DNA from: Mycobacterium vicinigordonae
Lineage (GTDB): Bacteria > Actinomycetota > Actinomycetes > Mycobacteriales > Mycobacteriaceae
Assembly (NCBI RefSeq): GCF_013466425.1
Contig: NZ_CP059165.1
Coordinates: 3,658,001-3,722,000 of the forward strand
DNA: 64,000 bases
Direction of reading: 5' to 3'
The notes under the pieces are model-generated. The model was given only the letters and a program-made list of their open reading frames with translations, did not search any database and had not been told where the DNA came from. The stretch's first letter is position 1, and the number at the start of each line of letters is the position of its first letter. Below are positions 51,323 through 62,400 of this stretch, in pieces. The translations under genes and the position numbers were made by a program.

Positions 51323-52984
51323 TTGGCAGTCAATCAGCAGCCGGCCGCCGCCGGAGGGCTTCCCGCCGAGCCGGGGGCAAGCCCGGTTCTGGGTGGGTGG
51401 CGTCCGCGGCCTGTGCCCGCCGCATTTGCGCCCCAAGACATAGTTCACATCCTCCAATACGTGCGCCACCCGGTTCACGTGGTGCGCGAAGTGGCCAGCG
51501 GGCAACTGGGCCTGGCCATGGGGGGCGAGTTGGTGGACGCCGCCGCTTCCGAGATATCCCTGGTAGGAACGCTGCCCCCGATGTACCCGGAGTGGCTGGG
51601 TGACCGCCAGTTCTGCGAGGCCAGGGGAATCCGTTTTCCTTATGTCACCGGAGCGATGGCCAATGGTATCGCGACGCCAGCGTTGGTGGTGGCGGTGGCT
51701 GAAGCCGGCATGCTGGGTTTCTTCGGCGCGGGCGGTCTGTCATATGCCAACGTGGAACGAGGGCTGGCCGACATCCAGGCGAGGTTGGCGGGCCGAACCG
51801 GACTCGCCTGGGGCGCAAATCTGATCCACTCGCCCAACGAAGTTGCACTCGAGTCGCGTGTCGCTGAGCTTTACATCGCACGAGACGTCCGCGTGGTCGA
51901 GGCATCGGCGTTCATGAAACTAACGCCTGCGGTCGTCCACTACGCCTTGTCAGGTCTGTCGACCGATCCGGCTGGGGCCATCATCCGCAAGAACCATGTG
52001 ATGGCGAAGGTTTCCCGACCCGAGGTCGCGCGCATGTTCATGGAACCCGCGCCGGCGGCCTTGGTGTCGGCGCTCGAAGCGTCCGGCAAGCTGACCGCGC
52101 GAGAAGCCGAACTTTCCCGACACGTACCGGTGGCCGAAGACATCACGGTCGAGGCCGACAGCGGCGGACATACCGACAATCGTCCGCTGCCGGCGCTCTT
52201 CTCAGAAATCATGCTGCTGCGGGACAAGCTGGCGCAGCAGCACCGCCTGAATTCTTGCGTACGTGTGGGCGCCGGCGGCGGTCTCGGTACGCCGCAGTCT
52301 GTTGCTGGCGCGTTCGCGATGGGAGCTGCATACGTGCTGACCGGCTCGATCAACCAAGCATGTGTCGAGTCAGGACTGTCCGCCCGCGCGCGCGCAATGC
52401 TCGCACAAACCGGGGTGGCGGACGTGATGATGGCGCCCGCCGCGGACATGTTCGAGATGGGAGTGAAACTGCAGGTACTCAAGCGCGGCTCGATGTTCGG
52501 CCCACGCGCCAGGAAGCTGTACGAGTGGTATGCCGGCAGCCCAGACCTCGGTGCAGTCGTGAGCCGACATGGCACGGAGCTGGAGAAGATCCTCGGCAAG
52601 AGCGCAGACGAAGTCTGGACTGAGACGCAGCGATACTGGGACCAGCGTGACCCTGCGGTACTCGAACTCGCGAAACGGGACCCCAAGTATCAGATGGCTC
52701 TGGTGTTCCGCTGGTACCTCGGCAAATCAAGCCAGTGGGCGATCGACGGCGACCCCGATCGAGTCCTGGACTACCAGATCTGGTGCGGTCCATCCATGGG
52801 AGCCTTCAATAGCTGGGTGGCAGGTAGTTATCTGGCGCCGTGTGAGCACCGCAATGTCGACCAGGTGGCGCTGAATCTGCTCGAAGGTGCCGCGCAAATC
52901 AGCCGGGCGCAGCAGGCCCGCGCGTGCGGGGTACCCGTCCCGCCGAGCGCATTTCATTACATTCCTCGCAAGCTGTGCTTATAG
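51323..52984 (+). CDS. PfaD-like enoyl reductase of a PUFA-type synthase
   Basis: This 553-aa protein matches PfaD, the stand-alone FMN enoyl reductase of polyunsaturated-fatty-acid (Pfa) synthases, related to 2-nitropropane dioxygenases. Family blocks are GIRFPYVTGAMANGIATPAL, GMLGFFGAGGLSYANVERGL, AEDITVEADSGGHTDNRPLP, VRVGAGGGLGTPQSVAGAFA and MGAAYVLTGSINQACVESG. The C-terminal part has FGPRARKLYEWYAGSPDLG and ends KLCL. TTG 51323 is the first start after an in-frame stop, with GAGGGA very close, so the exact start is uncertain. It lies 197 bp before the PfaA-like gene, and pfaD, pfaA and pfaC run in one direction. Confidence 0.93.
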   Translation: MAVNQQPAAAGGLPAEPGASPVLGGWRPRPVPAAFAPQDIVHILQYVRHPVHVVREVASGQLGLAMGGELVDAAASEISLVGTLPPMYPEWLGDRQFCEARGIRFPYVTGAMANGIATPALVVAVAEAGMLGFFGAGGLSYANVERGLADIQARLAGRTGLAWGANLIHSPNEVALESRVAELYIARDVRVVEASAFMKLTPAVVHYALSGLSTDPAGAIIRKNHVMAKVSRPEVARMFMEPAPAALVSALEASGKLTAREAELSRHVPVAEDITVEADSGGHTDNRPLPALFSEIMLLRDKLAQQHRLNSCVRVGAGGGLGTPQSVAGAFAMGAAYVLTGSINQACVESGLSARARAMLAQTGVADVMMAPAADMFEMGVKLQVLKRGSMFGPRARKLYEWYAGSPDLGAVVSRHGTELEKILGKSADEVWTETQRYWDQRDPAVLELAKRDPKYQMALVFRWYLGKSSQWAIDGDPDRVLDYQIWCGPSMGAFNSWVAGSYLAPCEHRNVDQVALNLLEGAAQISRAQQARACGVPVPPSAFHYIPRKLCL

Positions 52985-53181
52985 ATCGGAATCCTGGTTA
53001 CGACGCTGCCGATGTCTTATTCGCGGCGATCTGCTGCACCGGGGCGGTCTAGTATAAATTCCCGGCGAGCGCTCGACCTGTCTCTCCGCTGGTCAATAAC
53101 GCAATTCTGGACGGCCAGTCTTGGATTTGGAGCTGCTGTGCCACGATGCTGTTCCGGGAGACGATGTACAGAGGAGATCCA

Positions 53182-56100
53182 GTGGCATCCAAACATCCTC
53201 CTGTTGCCATTGTCGGTGTGAGCGCTCTGCTGCCAGGGTCTGCAGACGCCGAACGCTTCTGGCGCAACATCGTGAATGGCATTGATCTGTTCTCCGAGGT
53301 GCCACCATCACACTGGCGCATTGACGACTACTACGACCCCGATCCGGACATGCCGGACAAGGTATACGTCCGCCGTGGTGGGTTCTTGCCTGATGTCGAT
53401 TTCTCGCCGATGGACTTTGGAATTCCACCGAACGTCCTGCCCGCGACCGATACCGCCCAACTGCTTGCACTGATGGTTGCGCAGCAGGTCTTGCAGGACG
53501 CCGCAGGCGGCGAATTGTCACAGATTGATCGTGAGCGCGTCAGCGTCATACTCGGCGCCGCCGGCGCCACCGAATTACTCGGCTCCATGAGCGGCCGCCT
53601 GCAACGGCCAGTTTGGGAAAGGACGCTGCGCGCCGGCGGTCTGTCCGAACGGCAGATCGCGGAGTTCAGTGAGCGCGCGATGTCCAACTACGCACCCTGG
53701 CAAGAGAACACCTTCCCCGGACTTCTCGGCAACGTTGTCGCCGGACGTATCGCCAACCGCTTCGATCTCGGGGGTACGAACTGTGTCATCGACGCGGCGT
53801 GCGCAAGTTCCCTGGCTGCCCTTGAAGTTGGGCTCCATGAGCTGTATCTCGGCGAATCGGACATGGTGATCACCGGCGGGGTCGATGCCTGCAATGACAT
53901 CTCCATGTTCATGTGCTTCAGCACGGTGACCGCGATGTCACCCACTGGCGACTGCCGTCCGTTTTCCGACCAGTCGGACGGCACCATGCTGGGCGAAGGG
54001 CTCGCGATGTTCGCGCTCAAGCGTCTCGATGACGCCGAGCGCGATGGCGACCAAATCTACGCAGTGATCAAAGGAATTGGGACTTCCTCGGATGGCCGGG
54101 CAAAGAGCATCTATGCGCCGAGTCCGGCCGGTCAGGCCAAAGCCTTACGCCGCGCCTATGCCGCTGCCGGTTACGGACCGGAAACGGTGGGGCTCGTCGA
54201 AGCACACGGGACTGGCACCAAAGCCGGTGATATCGCCGAGTTCTCGGCACTGCGCGAGGTCTTCGCGACATCCGGGCGTGCTGACCAACAGTGGTGTGCA
54301 CTCGGCTCAGTCAAGTCCCAGGTCGGACACACCAAGGGCGCGGCGGGGGCGGTCGGGCTGTTCAAGGCCGTGATGGCGGTTCATCATCAAACGTTGCCGC
54401 CAACTATCAAGGTCGATCAACCCAACCCCCACCTCGAGATAGAGAAATCGCCGTTCTATCTCTCGACGCAAACGAAGCCGTGGTTGGCAGACGAGGGCGT
54501 TCCCCGACGTGCGTCCGTCAGCTCGTTCGGCTTCGGCGGCACCAACTTTCACATCGCCGTGGAGGAGTACACGGGTGTCGGCAAACGCGCACCCCGATAC
54601 CGATCCTGCGATTCCGAGCTGATTGTGCTGGGCGCGCCATCCGTGGCCGTACTTGCCGATGATTCGGCTCGTCTTTCTGCATCACTCGTTGACAGCACCG
54701 ACATGCTCAGCTACATCGCACGCAGCGCGCAGTCGGCCTACGACGCCACGCAGCCCCACCGCTTGGCTGTCGTCGCGGACAGTGTTTCGGACTTGCGCGC
54801 TAAGCTCTCCGAACTCGCCGGAAGGCTCCAAGAGCCTTGTGTGCCAACATTATTAAGCTCGCCCAAAGGCTATTACTATTCGGCACAACACCCCGGGCCG
54901 GTCGCACTGTTGTTTCCAGGGCAGGGCAGCCAGTACGTTGGTATGGGTGCTGACATCCCCCAGCTCTACGCGCCGGCCTTGGTGCCCTGGGAACGTGCCC
55001 GCGCTGACCATCTGAACGCAGATCGCGACCTGCACCAGATTGTCTGGCCGAAAACGGCTTTCACCACTGACCACCGAGCGTTGCAGGCGGCCGAATTGAC
55101 CAAGACGGAGTGGGCACAGCCGGCCATCGGGGCCCATAGCCTCAGCCTGCTTTCCATCGTCCGCGCTCTCGGCATCGCGCCGGTTGCCGTCGGTGGACAC
55201 AGCTTTGGCGAGGTCATCGCGCTACACGCCGCGGGTGTTTTCAGCGAAGACGTTGCCCTACAAATCGCCCGGCAACGCGGTGCGCTAATGGCCGAAGCCG
55301 CGGCCAGCAGCAACGGGGCGATGTGTGCGGTGACGGCACCTGCCCAGAGCGTCCGTGAACTCATCGAAGAGTGGGGACTTTCGGTGGCAATCGCCAACCA
55401 CAACGCTCCTGATCAGGTTGTGATCTCAGGCGACGCCGCCGCCATACACGATGCCGCTCAGCGCTTCAAAGCGGCGGGGGTAAACGCGCGGCGCCTTGAT
55501 GTCGCAACTGCCTTCCATTCAGAAATCGTCAGTTCGGCAACGGGTCCATTCAATTCGCTCCTGGCAGCTATACCGTTCGGCACGCCAAAGATTCCGGTCT
55601 ACGCCAACGCCACGGGCCAGCCGTACGGCGATGACGCGCAAACAATCCGGGCAACGCTGGCCGGGCAGATCGCGCAGCCCGTGCGGTTCGCTGAACAGAC
55701 TCAGGCGATGTGGCAAGCCGGTGCACGCACATTCATTGAAGTGGGTCCCGGCAACGTGCTGACAAATCTCGTCAGCAAATGCCTCGCCGATAAGGAGCAC
55801 TCCGCGATATCACTGGACGCCAAGGGCCGAAACGGCATTCGATCGCTTTGGATCGGGCTGGCCCAACTCGCGGCGGCCGGCGTACCGATGAGATTCGAGG
55901 CTCTTTGGGCTGACTACCGCCTGGGTGAGGACCCGCGCACTCGTCAGCAGCAGAAGCTGACCCTGAAGATCAATGGATCGAACTATGGAAAGCCACCGAC
56001 AAGCGACGAGCCGATGCAACGACCAACGGCTATCGCGACATCAACTGACCGCAGTCACCATAACGGACACAGGATCGAATCGGAGCCCACATTGGCGCCA

Positions 56101-59100
56101 AAAGAATCAGTGACATTCGGGGTCCACGCGAGCACGACGACGTCTGTCGAACTTTCGGCACCAGCTCGGGTGGTCCCGAGTGTGCTGAATGGGAACGGCC
56201 ACGGCGCGGCGGCTTCGGTTGCAGTGGCACCTCCGAGTTCACCCGCAGTTGCAACGGCCGCGTCTCCGTCACCTACCGCACCGTCGTCCGGCGTGCCCGA
56301 CGTCGGTGCCGACGTGGTGGCGGAGATGTTCGCCGCGTTGGGAACCTTGCAGGACACCGTCGACCAGATGCGGGGGCTCCTCGAAAGGCTCGCGTCGCGG
56401 ACCGCGGTGACTTCGGCCCCGGCCGCAGCGCCACTCATCCCCAACGGGAAGCCTCCGGTGCCCGAACCGCGGCCGGCGCCGCCGCCACCCAACGGCACGC
56501 CGCCACCGGCAGCCCCCACAGCAACCCCCGCCACCGACACCAACCTGATCAACCAAATGCTCGAAGTCGTCGCCGACAAAACCGGCTACCCCGTCGAAAT
56601 ACTCGACCTCTCAATGGCACTGGAAACCGACCTCGGCGTCGACTCCATCAAACGCGTCGAAATCCTCTCCGCCGTCCAAGAACGCCTCCCCACCCTGCCC
56701 AACATCGACACCGCCACCATGGCCACCCTCACAACCCTGCAAGAAATCGTCGACCACCTCCACCACCACACCACCCACACCGGCGCCCCGCCCACGCCGC
56801 CCCTACCCAACGGCACGCCGCCACCGGCAGCCCCCACAGCAACCCCCGCCACCGACACCAACCTGATCAACCAAATGCTCGAAGTCGTCGCCGACAAAAC
56901 CGGCTACCCCGTCGAAATACTCGACCTCTCAATGGCACTGGAAACCGACCTCGGCATCGACTCCATCAAACGCGTCGAAATCCTCTCCGCCGTCCAAGAA
57001 CGCCTCCCCACCCTGCCCAACATCGACACCGCCACCATGGCCACCCTCACAACCCTGCAAGAAATCGTCGACCACCTCCACCCCACCCCCGCCGCAACCG
57101 ACACCGGCTCCCCGGCAGGTGACCGCCTCCCTTTTGAGGTGGCCGGAGCAGCGATCGCCCGCTACTCGGTGCGGGCCATTGCTGCTCCGGCTAGCGGGAT
57201 GGGTATGCCGGGTCTCTACAGCGCCGCGAAGGTGGAAATTGTTGCCACCCAAGATGACAACGTCGCCAATGCCCTGGCTGCAATCCTGCGCACACATGGA
57301 ATCGGTGCCACGATTGTCGGCGAGCCCAGCAGCGAGGCGGAGGCGGTGGTCCACCTCGGTGGCCTGCGCCGGATAGCCAGCCGGGAAGCGGCACTGGCCA
57401 CGAACCGGACGCTGTTCGCCGACGCGCAACGCATCGCGGCCAGGTTCCAGGAACGCGGCGGTGTGTTCGTCACCGTTCAGGACACCGGCGGTACCTTCGG
57501 CCTGCTCGACGAACCGGGCTCGGGGGTATGGACCGCCGGTATCGCCGCCCTCACCAAGACGGTCGCCCAAGAGTGGCCGACTGCGCAGGTCAAGGCAATC
57601 GATATCGCTGTTGGGCACCAATCTGCGATCAGCGTCGCCGAGCACCTCGCCCAGGAGATACTGGCCGGGGGGCCGGAACTGGAAGTCGGTGTGGATAGCA
57701 GCCACGGCCGCGTCACCATCGTCGCAGACGCGCGGTCGGTGGCCGCGCACACACCTCGCATCGATTGTCGTGACGTGATCGTCGTGTCGGGCGGCGGGCG
57801 GGGTGTCACGGCTGCGTCGGTGATCGCCTTGGCAGAACGCACACAGGCCAGCTTCGTCCTGATCGGACGTACGGAACTCGGCGATGAACCAGCCGCAACG
57901 CGCGGGCTGACGACCGATGCCGAACTCAAGCGGGCGCTGCTCACCAGTGCGGCGGCACAAGGTCTCAAGCCCACGCCAAGGCAGTTGGAACAGCAGGTGC
58001 AACGCATCGCGGCTGATCGTGATGTGCGCGCGACTTTGGCCGCGCTGAACGACGCCGGCTCCCGCGTCCGCTACGCCGCGGTCGATGTCCGCGACTCGTC
58101 TCAACTCGCCACTCTGCTGGCGAGCGTGCGAGCCGAATTCGGAGCCATCACCGGGTTGATCCATGGCGCAGGCGTGTTGGCCGATGCCCCCTTACACAAG
58201 AAGACTCTGGACGGATTTGATCGTGTCTTCGACACGAAAGTCGGTGGTCTTTGCGCGCTGCTGGACGCGACCGCCGTCGACGAGCTGAAGCTTGTCTGCC
58301 TGTTCTCATCGGTGGCCGCGCGCAGCGGCAACGTCGGTCAAAGCGACTACGCCATGGCCAACGAGATACTCAACAAGGTTGCAGCCGCAGAGCAGGCCCG
58401 TCGCGGGCAGGCCTGTCTTGTTCGGGCGCTGGGCTGGGGACCATGGGACTCCGGAATGGTTACCCCGGGTCTCAAGGCGATGTTCGAGTCCCGGGGCATC
58501 TCTTTGATCCCGCTCGCCGACGGGGCGCAGGCATTCGTTTCCGAGGTGCTGGATGCCGATATCGGCAGCCCCGAGGTGATCGTAGGAGGCAACGTATTAG
58601 CTGGCCTGCCAACCCATCCGATCCCAATGGAAGGCCGCGTCGCGCGCGTAACGGCGCACGTGAAAAGTCAGCCTTACCTCATCGATCATCGGATTCAGGA
58701 CAACGTCGTGCTGCCGCTCACACAAGCCGTGGAATGGTTCGTACGAATGACCGAAGCGTGTCGCCCCGGGCAACGAGTAAATCGCCTAATCGACCTCAAG
58801 GTACTTCGAGGTGTGACATTGCATGAATTCGAACAACATGGCGACCCGCTGCTAGTGCGCTGCGCGCCGGTGCAAGATCAGCCGCACCGGCTGACGTGCA
58901 CGCTGACCGATAGTTCGGAATCAGCGGCCTATTACTCCGCGACGATCGAAATGGGTTCGGGCTCAACCGTTATCCCGAGCCTCTCGACGATATCCCGCGG
59001 TAGCCGGCGCGGCCGCGACACCTGCTACAACCACGGTGCACTCTTCCACGGCCCCGCGTTCCAGGTGATTGACAGCGTGGACTGCTGGGAAACGAGCGCC

Positions 59101-59415
59101 ACGGCCTCCTTGCACGGTGTGACGGCGGCAGGCTGGCCGGGCGAAGGCTGGGCCACCGATCCGGCAGCGCTCGACGGTTGTCTTCAGTTGGCGTTGATAT
59201 GGAGCTTCGAACGTCTCGGCCGTACGGTGCTGCCGCTGCGGCTCGGGGAGGTGGTGCGCTACCAGGCCGGCCCACTGGGCCAGGGGCTCAGGTGCGTGCT
59301 CTCCAACGGCGACGCCACGAACAACCGAGTGGTCTGCGACCTCGACCTGGTTGACGCAGGCGATCTTCTGGTCGCCAGCCTCAAACGACTCGAGCTGTAC
59401 CCGTACGGCCACTGA
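53182..59415 (+). CDS. PfaA-like PUFA/secondary-lipid synthase (KS-AT-ACP-ACP-KR-DH)
   Basis: This 2077-aa iterative megasynthase has, in order, a KS with Cys207 in IDAACASSLAAL, His342 in VEAHGTGTKAGD and KSQVGHTKGAAG. Next comes a malonyl AT with Ser674 in GGHSFGEV. A Pro-rich linker follows with two near-identical ACPs (phosphopantetheine Ser1155 and Ser1261 in DSIKRVEIL). A KR has the loop VVSGGGRGVTAAS and Tyr1723 in GQSDYAMANE. The C-terminal dehydratase-like domain has DHRIQDNVVLP and LDGCLQ. This is the PfaA layout with fewer ACPs than marine PfaA. GTG 53182 has GAGGAG 5 bases upstream; the frame opens at 53146. The Gly of the HxxxG dehydratase motif is Asp here. Confidence 0.93.
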   Translation: MASKHPPVAIVGVSALLPGSADAERFWRNIVNGIDLFSEVPPSHWRIDDYYDPDPDMPDKVYVRRGGFLPDVDFSPMDFGIPPNVLPATDTAQLLALMVAQQVLQDAAGGELSQIDRERVSVILGAAGATELLGSMSGRLQRPVWERTLRAGGLSERQIAEFSERAMSNYAPWQENTFPGLLGNVVAGRIANRFDLGGTNCVIDAACASSLAALEVGLHELYLGESDMVITGGVDACNDISMFMCFSTVTAMSPTGDCRPFSDQSDGTMLGEGLAMFALKRLDDAERDGDQIYAVIKGIGTSSDGRAKSIYAPSPAGQAKALRRAYAAAGYGPETVGLVEAHGTGTKAGDIAEFSALREVFATSGRADQQWCALGSVKSQVGHTKGAAGAVGLFKAVMAVHHQTLPPTIKVDQPNPHLEIEKSPFYLSTQTKPWLADEGVPRRASVSSFGFGGTNFHIAVEEYTGVGKRAPRYRSCDSELIVLGAPSVAVLADDSARLSASLVDSTDMLSYIARSAQSAYDATQPHRLAVVADSVSDLRAKLSELAGRLQEPCVPTLLSSPKGYYYSAQHPGPVALLFPGQGSQYVGMGADIPQLYAPALVPWERARADHLNADRDLHQIVWPKTAFTTDHRALQAAELTKTEWAQPAIGAHSLSLLSIVRALGIAPVAVGGHSFGEVIALHAAGVFSEDVALQIARQRGALMAEAAASSNGAMCAVTAPAQSVRELIEEWGLSVAIANHNAPDQVVISGDAAAIHDAAQRFKAAGVNARRLDVATAFHSEIVSSATGPFNSLLAAIPFGTPKIPVYANATGQPYGDDAQTIRATLAGQIAQPVRFAEQTQAMWQAGARTFIEVGPGNVLTNLVSKCLADKEHSAISLDAKGRNGIRSLWIGLAQLAAAGVPMRFEALWADYRLGEDPRTRQQQKLTLKINGSNYGKPPTSDEPMQRPTAIATSTDRSHHNGHRIESEPTLAPKESVTFGVHASTTTSVELSAPARVVPSVLNGNGHGAAASVAVAPPSSPAVATAASPSPTAPSSGVPDVGADVVAEMFAALGTLQDTVDQMRGLLERLASRTAVTSAPAAAPLIPNGKPPVPEPRPAPPPPNGTPPPAAPTATPATDTNLINQMLEVVADKTGYPVEILDLSMALETDLGVDSIKRVEILSAVQERLPTLPNIDTATMATLTTLQEIVDHLHHHTTHTGAPPTPPLPNGTPPPAAPTATPATDTNLINQMLEVVADKTGYPVEILDLSMALETDLGIDSIKRVEILSAVQERLPTLPNIDTATMATLTTLQEIVDHLHPTPAATDTGSPAGDRLPFEVAGAAIARYSVRAIAAPASGMGMPGLYSAAKVEIVATQDDNVANALAAILRTHGIGATIVGEPSSEAEAVVHLGGLRRIASREAALATNRTLFADAQRIAARFQERGGVFVTVQDTGGTFGLLDEPGSGVWTAGIAALTKTVAQEWPTAQVKAIDIAVGHQSAISVAEHLAQEILAGGPELEVGVDSSHGRVTIVADARSVAAHTPRIDCRDVIVVSGGGRGVTAASVIALAERTQASFVLIGRTELGDEPAATRGLTTDAELKRALLTSAAAQGLKPTPRQLEQQVQRIAADRDVRATLAALNDAGSRVRYAAVDVRDSSQLATLLASVRAEFGAITGLIHGAGVLADAPLHKKTLDGFDRVFDTKVGGLCALLDATAVDELKLVCLFSSVAARSGNVGQSDYAMANEILNKVAAAEQARRGQACLVRALGWGPWDSGMVTPGLKAMFESRGISLIPLADGAQAFVSEVLDADIGSPEVIVGGNVLAGLPTHPIPMEGRVARVTAHVKSQPYLIDHRIQDNVVLPLTQAVEWFVRMTEACRPGQRVNRLIDLKVLRGVTLHEFEQHGDPLLVRCAPVQDQPHRLTCTLTDSSESAAYYSATIEMGSGSTVIPSLSTISRGSRRGRDTCYNHGALFHGPAFQVIDSVDCWETSATASLHGVTAAGWPGEGWATDPAALDGCLQLALIWSFERLGRTVLPLRLGEVVRYQAGPLGQGLRCVLSNGDATNNRVVCDLDLVDAGDLLVASLKRLELYPYGH
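56487..57082 (+). repeat. Near-identical tandem ACP-coding repeats (318-bp period)
   Basis: Bases 56487-56764 and 56805-57082 are 278 bp each. By direct reading they differ at one base, changing the Val before the first phosphopantetheine Asp-Ser to Ile in the second. The unit covers a Pro-rich linker plus the whole ACP. The two ACPs are thus a recent duplication or are kept alike by gene conversion. Codon use in the unit is unusually uniform (many C-ending codons) compared with the KS and AT parts. Confidence 0.92.
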
Positions 59416-59438
59416 TCCAACGATGCCGCAGAGCCGCC

Positions 59439-62400
59439 ATGAAGTTTGAACCCATCGCGATTGTCGGTGAAGGCTGCGTGCTTCCCGGCGGCCTGAACCC
59501 TGACGAGTTATGGGCGACGGTGCACGAGGGACGGGACGTCCTGGGCTCACCGCCGCCGGGCCACTGGGGCGTATCGACGGCGCGCATCATCCGAGCAGAC
59601 CCGAACGCCCCTTTCCTCGACCACGCATGGTCGGATCGCGGCGGACACGTACGCGGCTTTGACGAGATCTTTGACCCCGGCCGTTTCCTGCTCGACGCCG
59701 ACCACTTCCAGGGCCTGGATCCGCTGTACCTGTGGGCCGTCGAGGCGGCTCGGCAAGCACTGGAGCGCGCCGGCTGGTCCCCCGGTGAGGTCCCGGGTGC
59801 CGCGGGTGTCGTCCTGGGTAACTTGAGCTACCCGACGAAATCGATGACCGATCTGGCTGAAATGGTCTGGCGTGGCTGCGACGACGGGATCGATTGGCGA
59901 AACCGCTTCATGTCTGGGCTGCCGGCGCATCTCATATCCAATGCACTTGGTCTGACGGCGGGCGCCTCCGCTCTCGACGCGGCATGCGCCTCATCGCTGT
60001 ACGCCATCAAGTTGGCATGCGATCGACTGCACGACCGCGCGGCGGATGTGATGATGGCCGGCGGCGTCAACGGGGCGAGCGACCTACTCCTGCACGTTGG
60101 CTTCAGCGCGCTGCAGGCATTGAGTCGTACCGGCAGGTCGCGACCCTTCCACCGCAGCGCCGACGGACTGGTACCCGCCGAGGGTGCGGCGTTTCTGGTC
60201 CTGAGGAGGCTGGACGACGCGATCGCCGACGACAACGCCATCCTCGGCGTCATCCGGGCGGTAGGGCTCAGCAACGACGGCCGCGGACACGGTCTGCTGG
60301 TACCTTCCCAAGACGGCCAACAACGCGCGATGACCCGCGCGTACGAAATGGCTGACATTGCGCCGCAAAATATTTCACTCGTCGAGTGTCATGCCACTGG
60401 GACCTCGCGCGGCGACCTGATCGAATTGATGAGCATGGCCCGCATCTTCGCCGGGACCGCGGACATACCCATCGGCTCGCTGAAATCCAATCTGGGGCAT
60501 TCCATCACGGCCTCCGGCGCCGCGGCAGCTATCAAGGTGCTCGCGGCGATGCGGGCGGGTGTCCGCCCCCCGACACTTCACGTCGAAGATCCACTGCCGT
60601 TCATCGCCGACTCCCCGTTCCGTCTGCTCACCGAGTCCGAGCCCTGGGAATGCAGTGGGCCACGGCGCGCCGCGATCAACAACTTCGGCTTCGGCGGCAA
60701 TAACGCCCACCTGATTCTCGAGGAATGGACCGAGCCGGCCGATGCGCACTACGCGCCGAGGTTTCCGGTAGACGATTGCCCGGCCGACGACGACATCGCC
60801 ATCGTCGGACTCGCACTCCGGGTGGGCGGACATGAGACCGCTTCGGTCGCTGACCATCTGAGGACATGCCAACCGATTCCCAGCGACGACGGCAGCGGCA
60901 TTCGCCGAGCCCGGATGACCGAGATTCGTCTTGACATCACTGAAACACGTTTTCCCCCAGTTGATCTCGCACAGACGCAGCCTCAGCAGCTCGCCCTTCT
61001 GGGCGCCGCTCTCGACATCGGTGACCTAATCAACCGGCTCCCGTCGGACACCACCGGCGTCATCGTGGGTATGGGTTGCGACGCCGAGGTAACACGATTC
61101 GGAGTGCGTTGGCGGTTGGCCGATGACATCGACGACGCCGAAAAGCTGGCGAGCGCCCGAGACGGCGTGGTGCGAGGGTTGACCGCCGCCGGTGTCGTCG
61201 GCGCCATGCCCAACATCGTGGCCAACCGATTGAACAGCCAATTCGACCTCCGCGGAGCGAGTTTCACCGTGTCCAGAGAAGAGCTTTCCGGCAGCACAGC
61301 TCTGGAGCTGGCCGCACGTGCACTACGACGAGGGGAAATCGACGCGGCTGTGGTCGGTGCGGTGGACCTCAGCTGTGAACCAGTCCACGAAGCCGCGGCA
61401 CACGCGTTGCTGGGACCGGAACAGCAAACACCCGGTGACGCCGCCGTCGTATTGGTGCTCAAGCGCTCCGAGGACGCGCGCCGTGATGGCGACACGATAC
61501 TTGCCGCCCTGCCCCCTGAACAGAATCCGGTCGGTGAGTACTTACACATAGGGTCAGCGCCGGGCGCGTTCAACCTCTCGCCCCTTCTCGGCCACCCCCA
61601 TGCCGCATCCGGGCTGCTGCACGTGGCCGCCGGCGCACTCTATGGCGTTCTTGGCGTACGCCCTGATGGCAGACCCTGGGCAGCGGAAACGCGGGCCGTC
61701 GTTGTCGCGCTCAACGCGCTGGGTGGTCAGGAGCAGCGCAGCGTGCTCGTGCCGGCCGCGGCCGAACACCGCGGCCCCGACGCACTCGGCGGCCCTCTTC
61801 CCGTCGCCGCTCAACCGGAGGCAGGGAAGTCCACACGCCGACAATTCCCGGCCCATCTGCCAGATGTGCTACTACCGAAACACATTGCGGCCGCCAGGGC
61901 ATCCTTCAGCGACGACCCAGCGCCGAAGGCAGTCCCAGGCGACGCGGCAGCACACTTGGGCATTCGACTGGAGCCGCCGATGGCGTCACGCCTCCCCGTT
62001 CCACCGGTTCTGCCTAAAGTCACGGAGGCGTTGGCGCGGATTTCACTGGGCACAGCCCTGACTGCACAGACCCCGCCTGAACCACTCTCGATTGCGTATC
62101 CCGTCGAGCCTCAAACGGCCAGCGATGCCGCGACTCGGGGAGGCGCCCAGAACGACTCTGCCAGTAGTACTTTCACGCTGCAGGCGGGTACGCAGCCTAG
62201 CGCCGTTGCGGGTCGGTACGTACCTCCTCACGGAGCTTGCAGGGCGATCCAGCCTTCCCGGCCAGTCGACAAAGACCTGCCGGAACCGACAATCAAGCGC
62301 ACGCCGGTGGGTCTCACGTTGGACAAGGCCGGGCTGCTGGTGCACGCGTCGGGAAACATCTCCGACATTTATGGTCCGGCATTCACGGTGCAAGACCACT

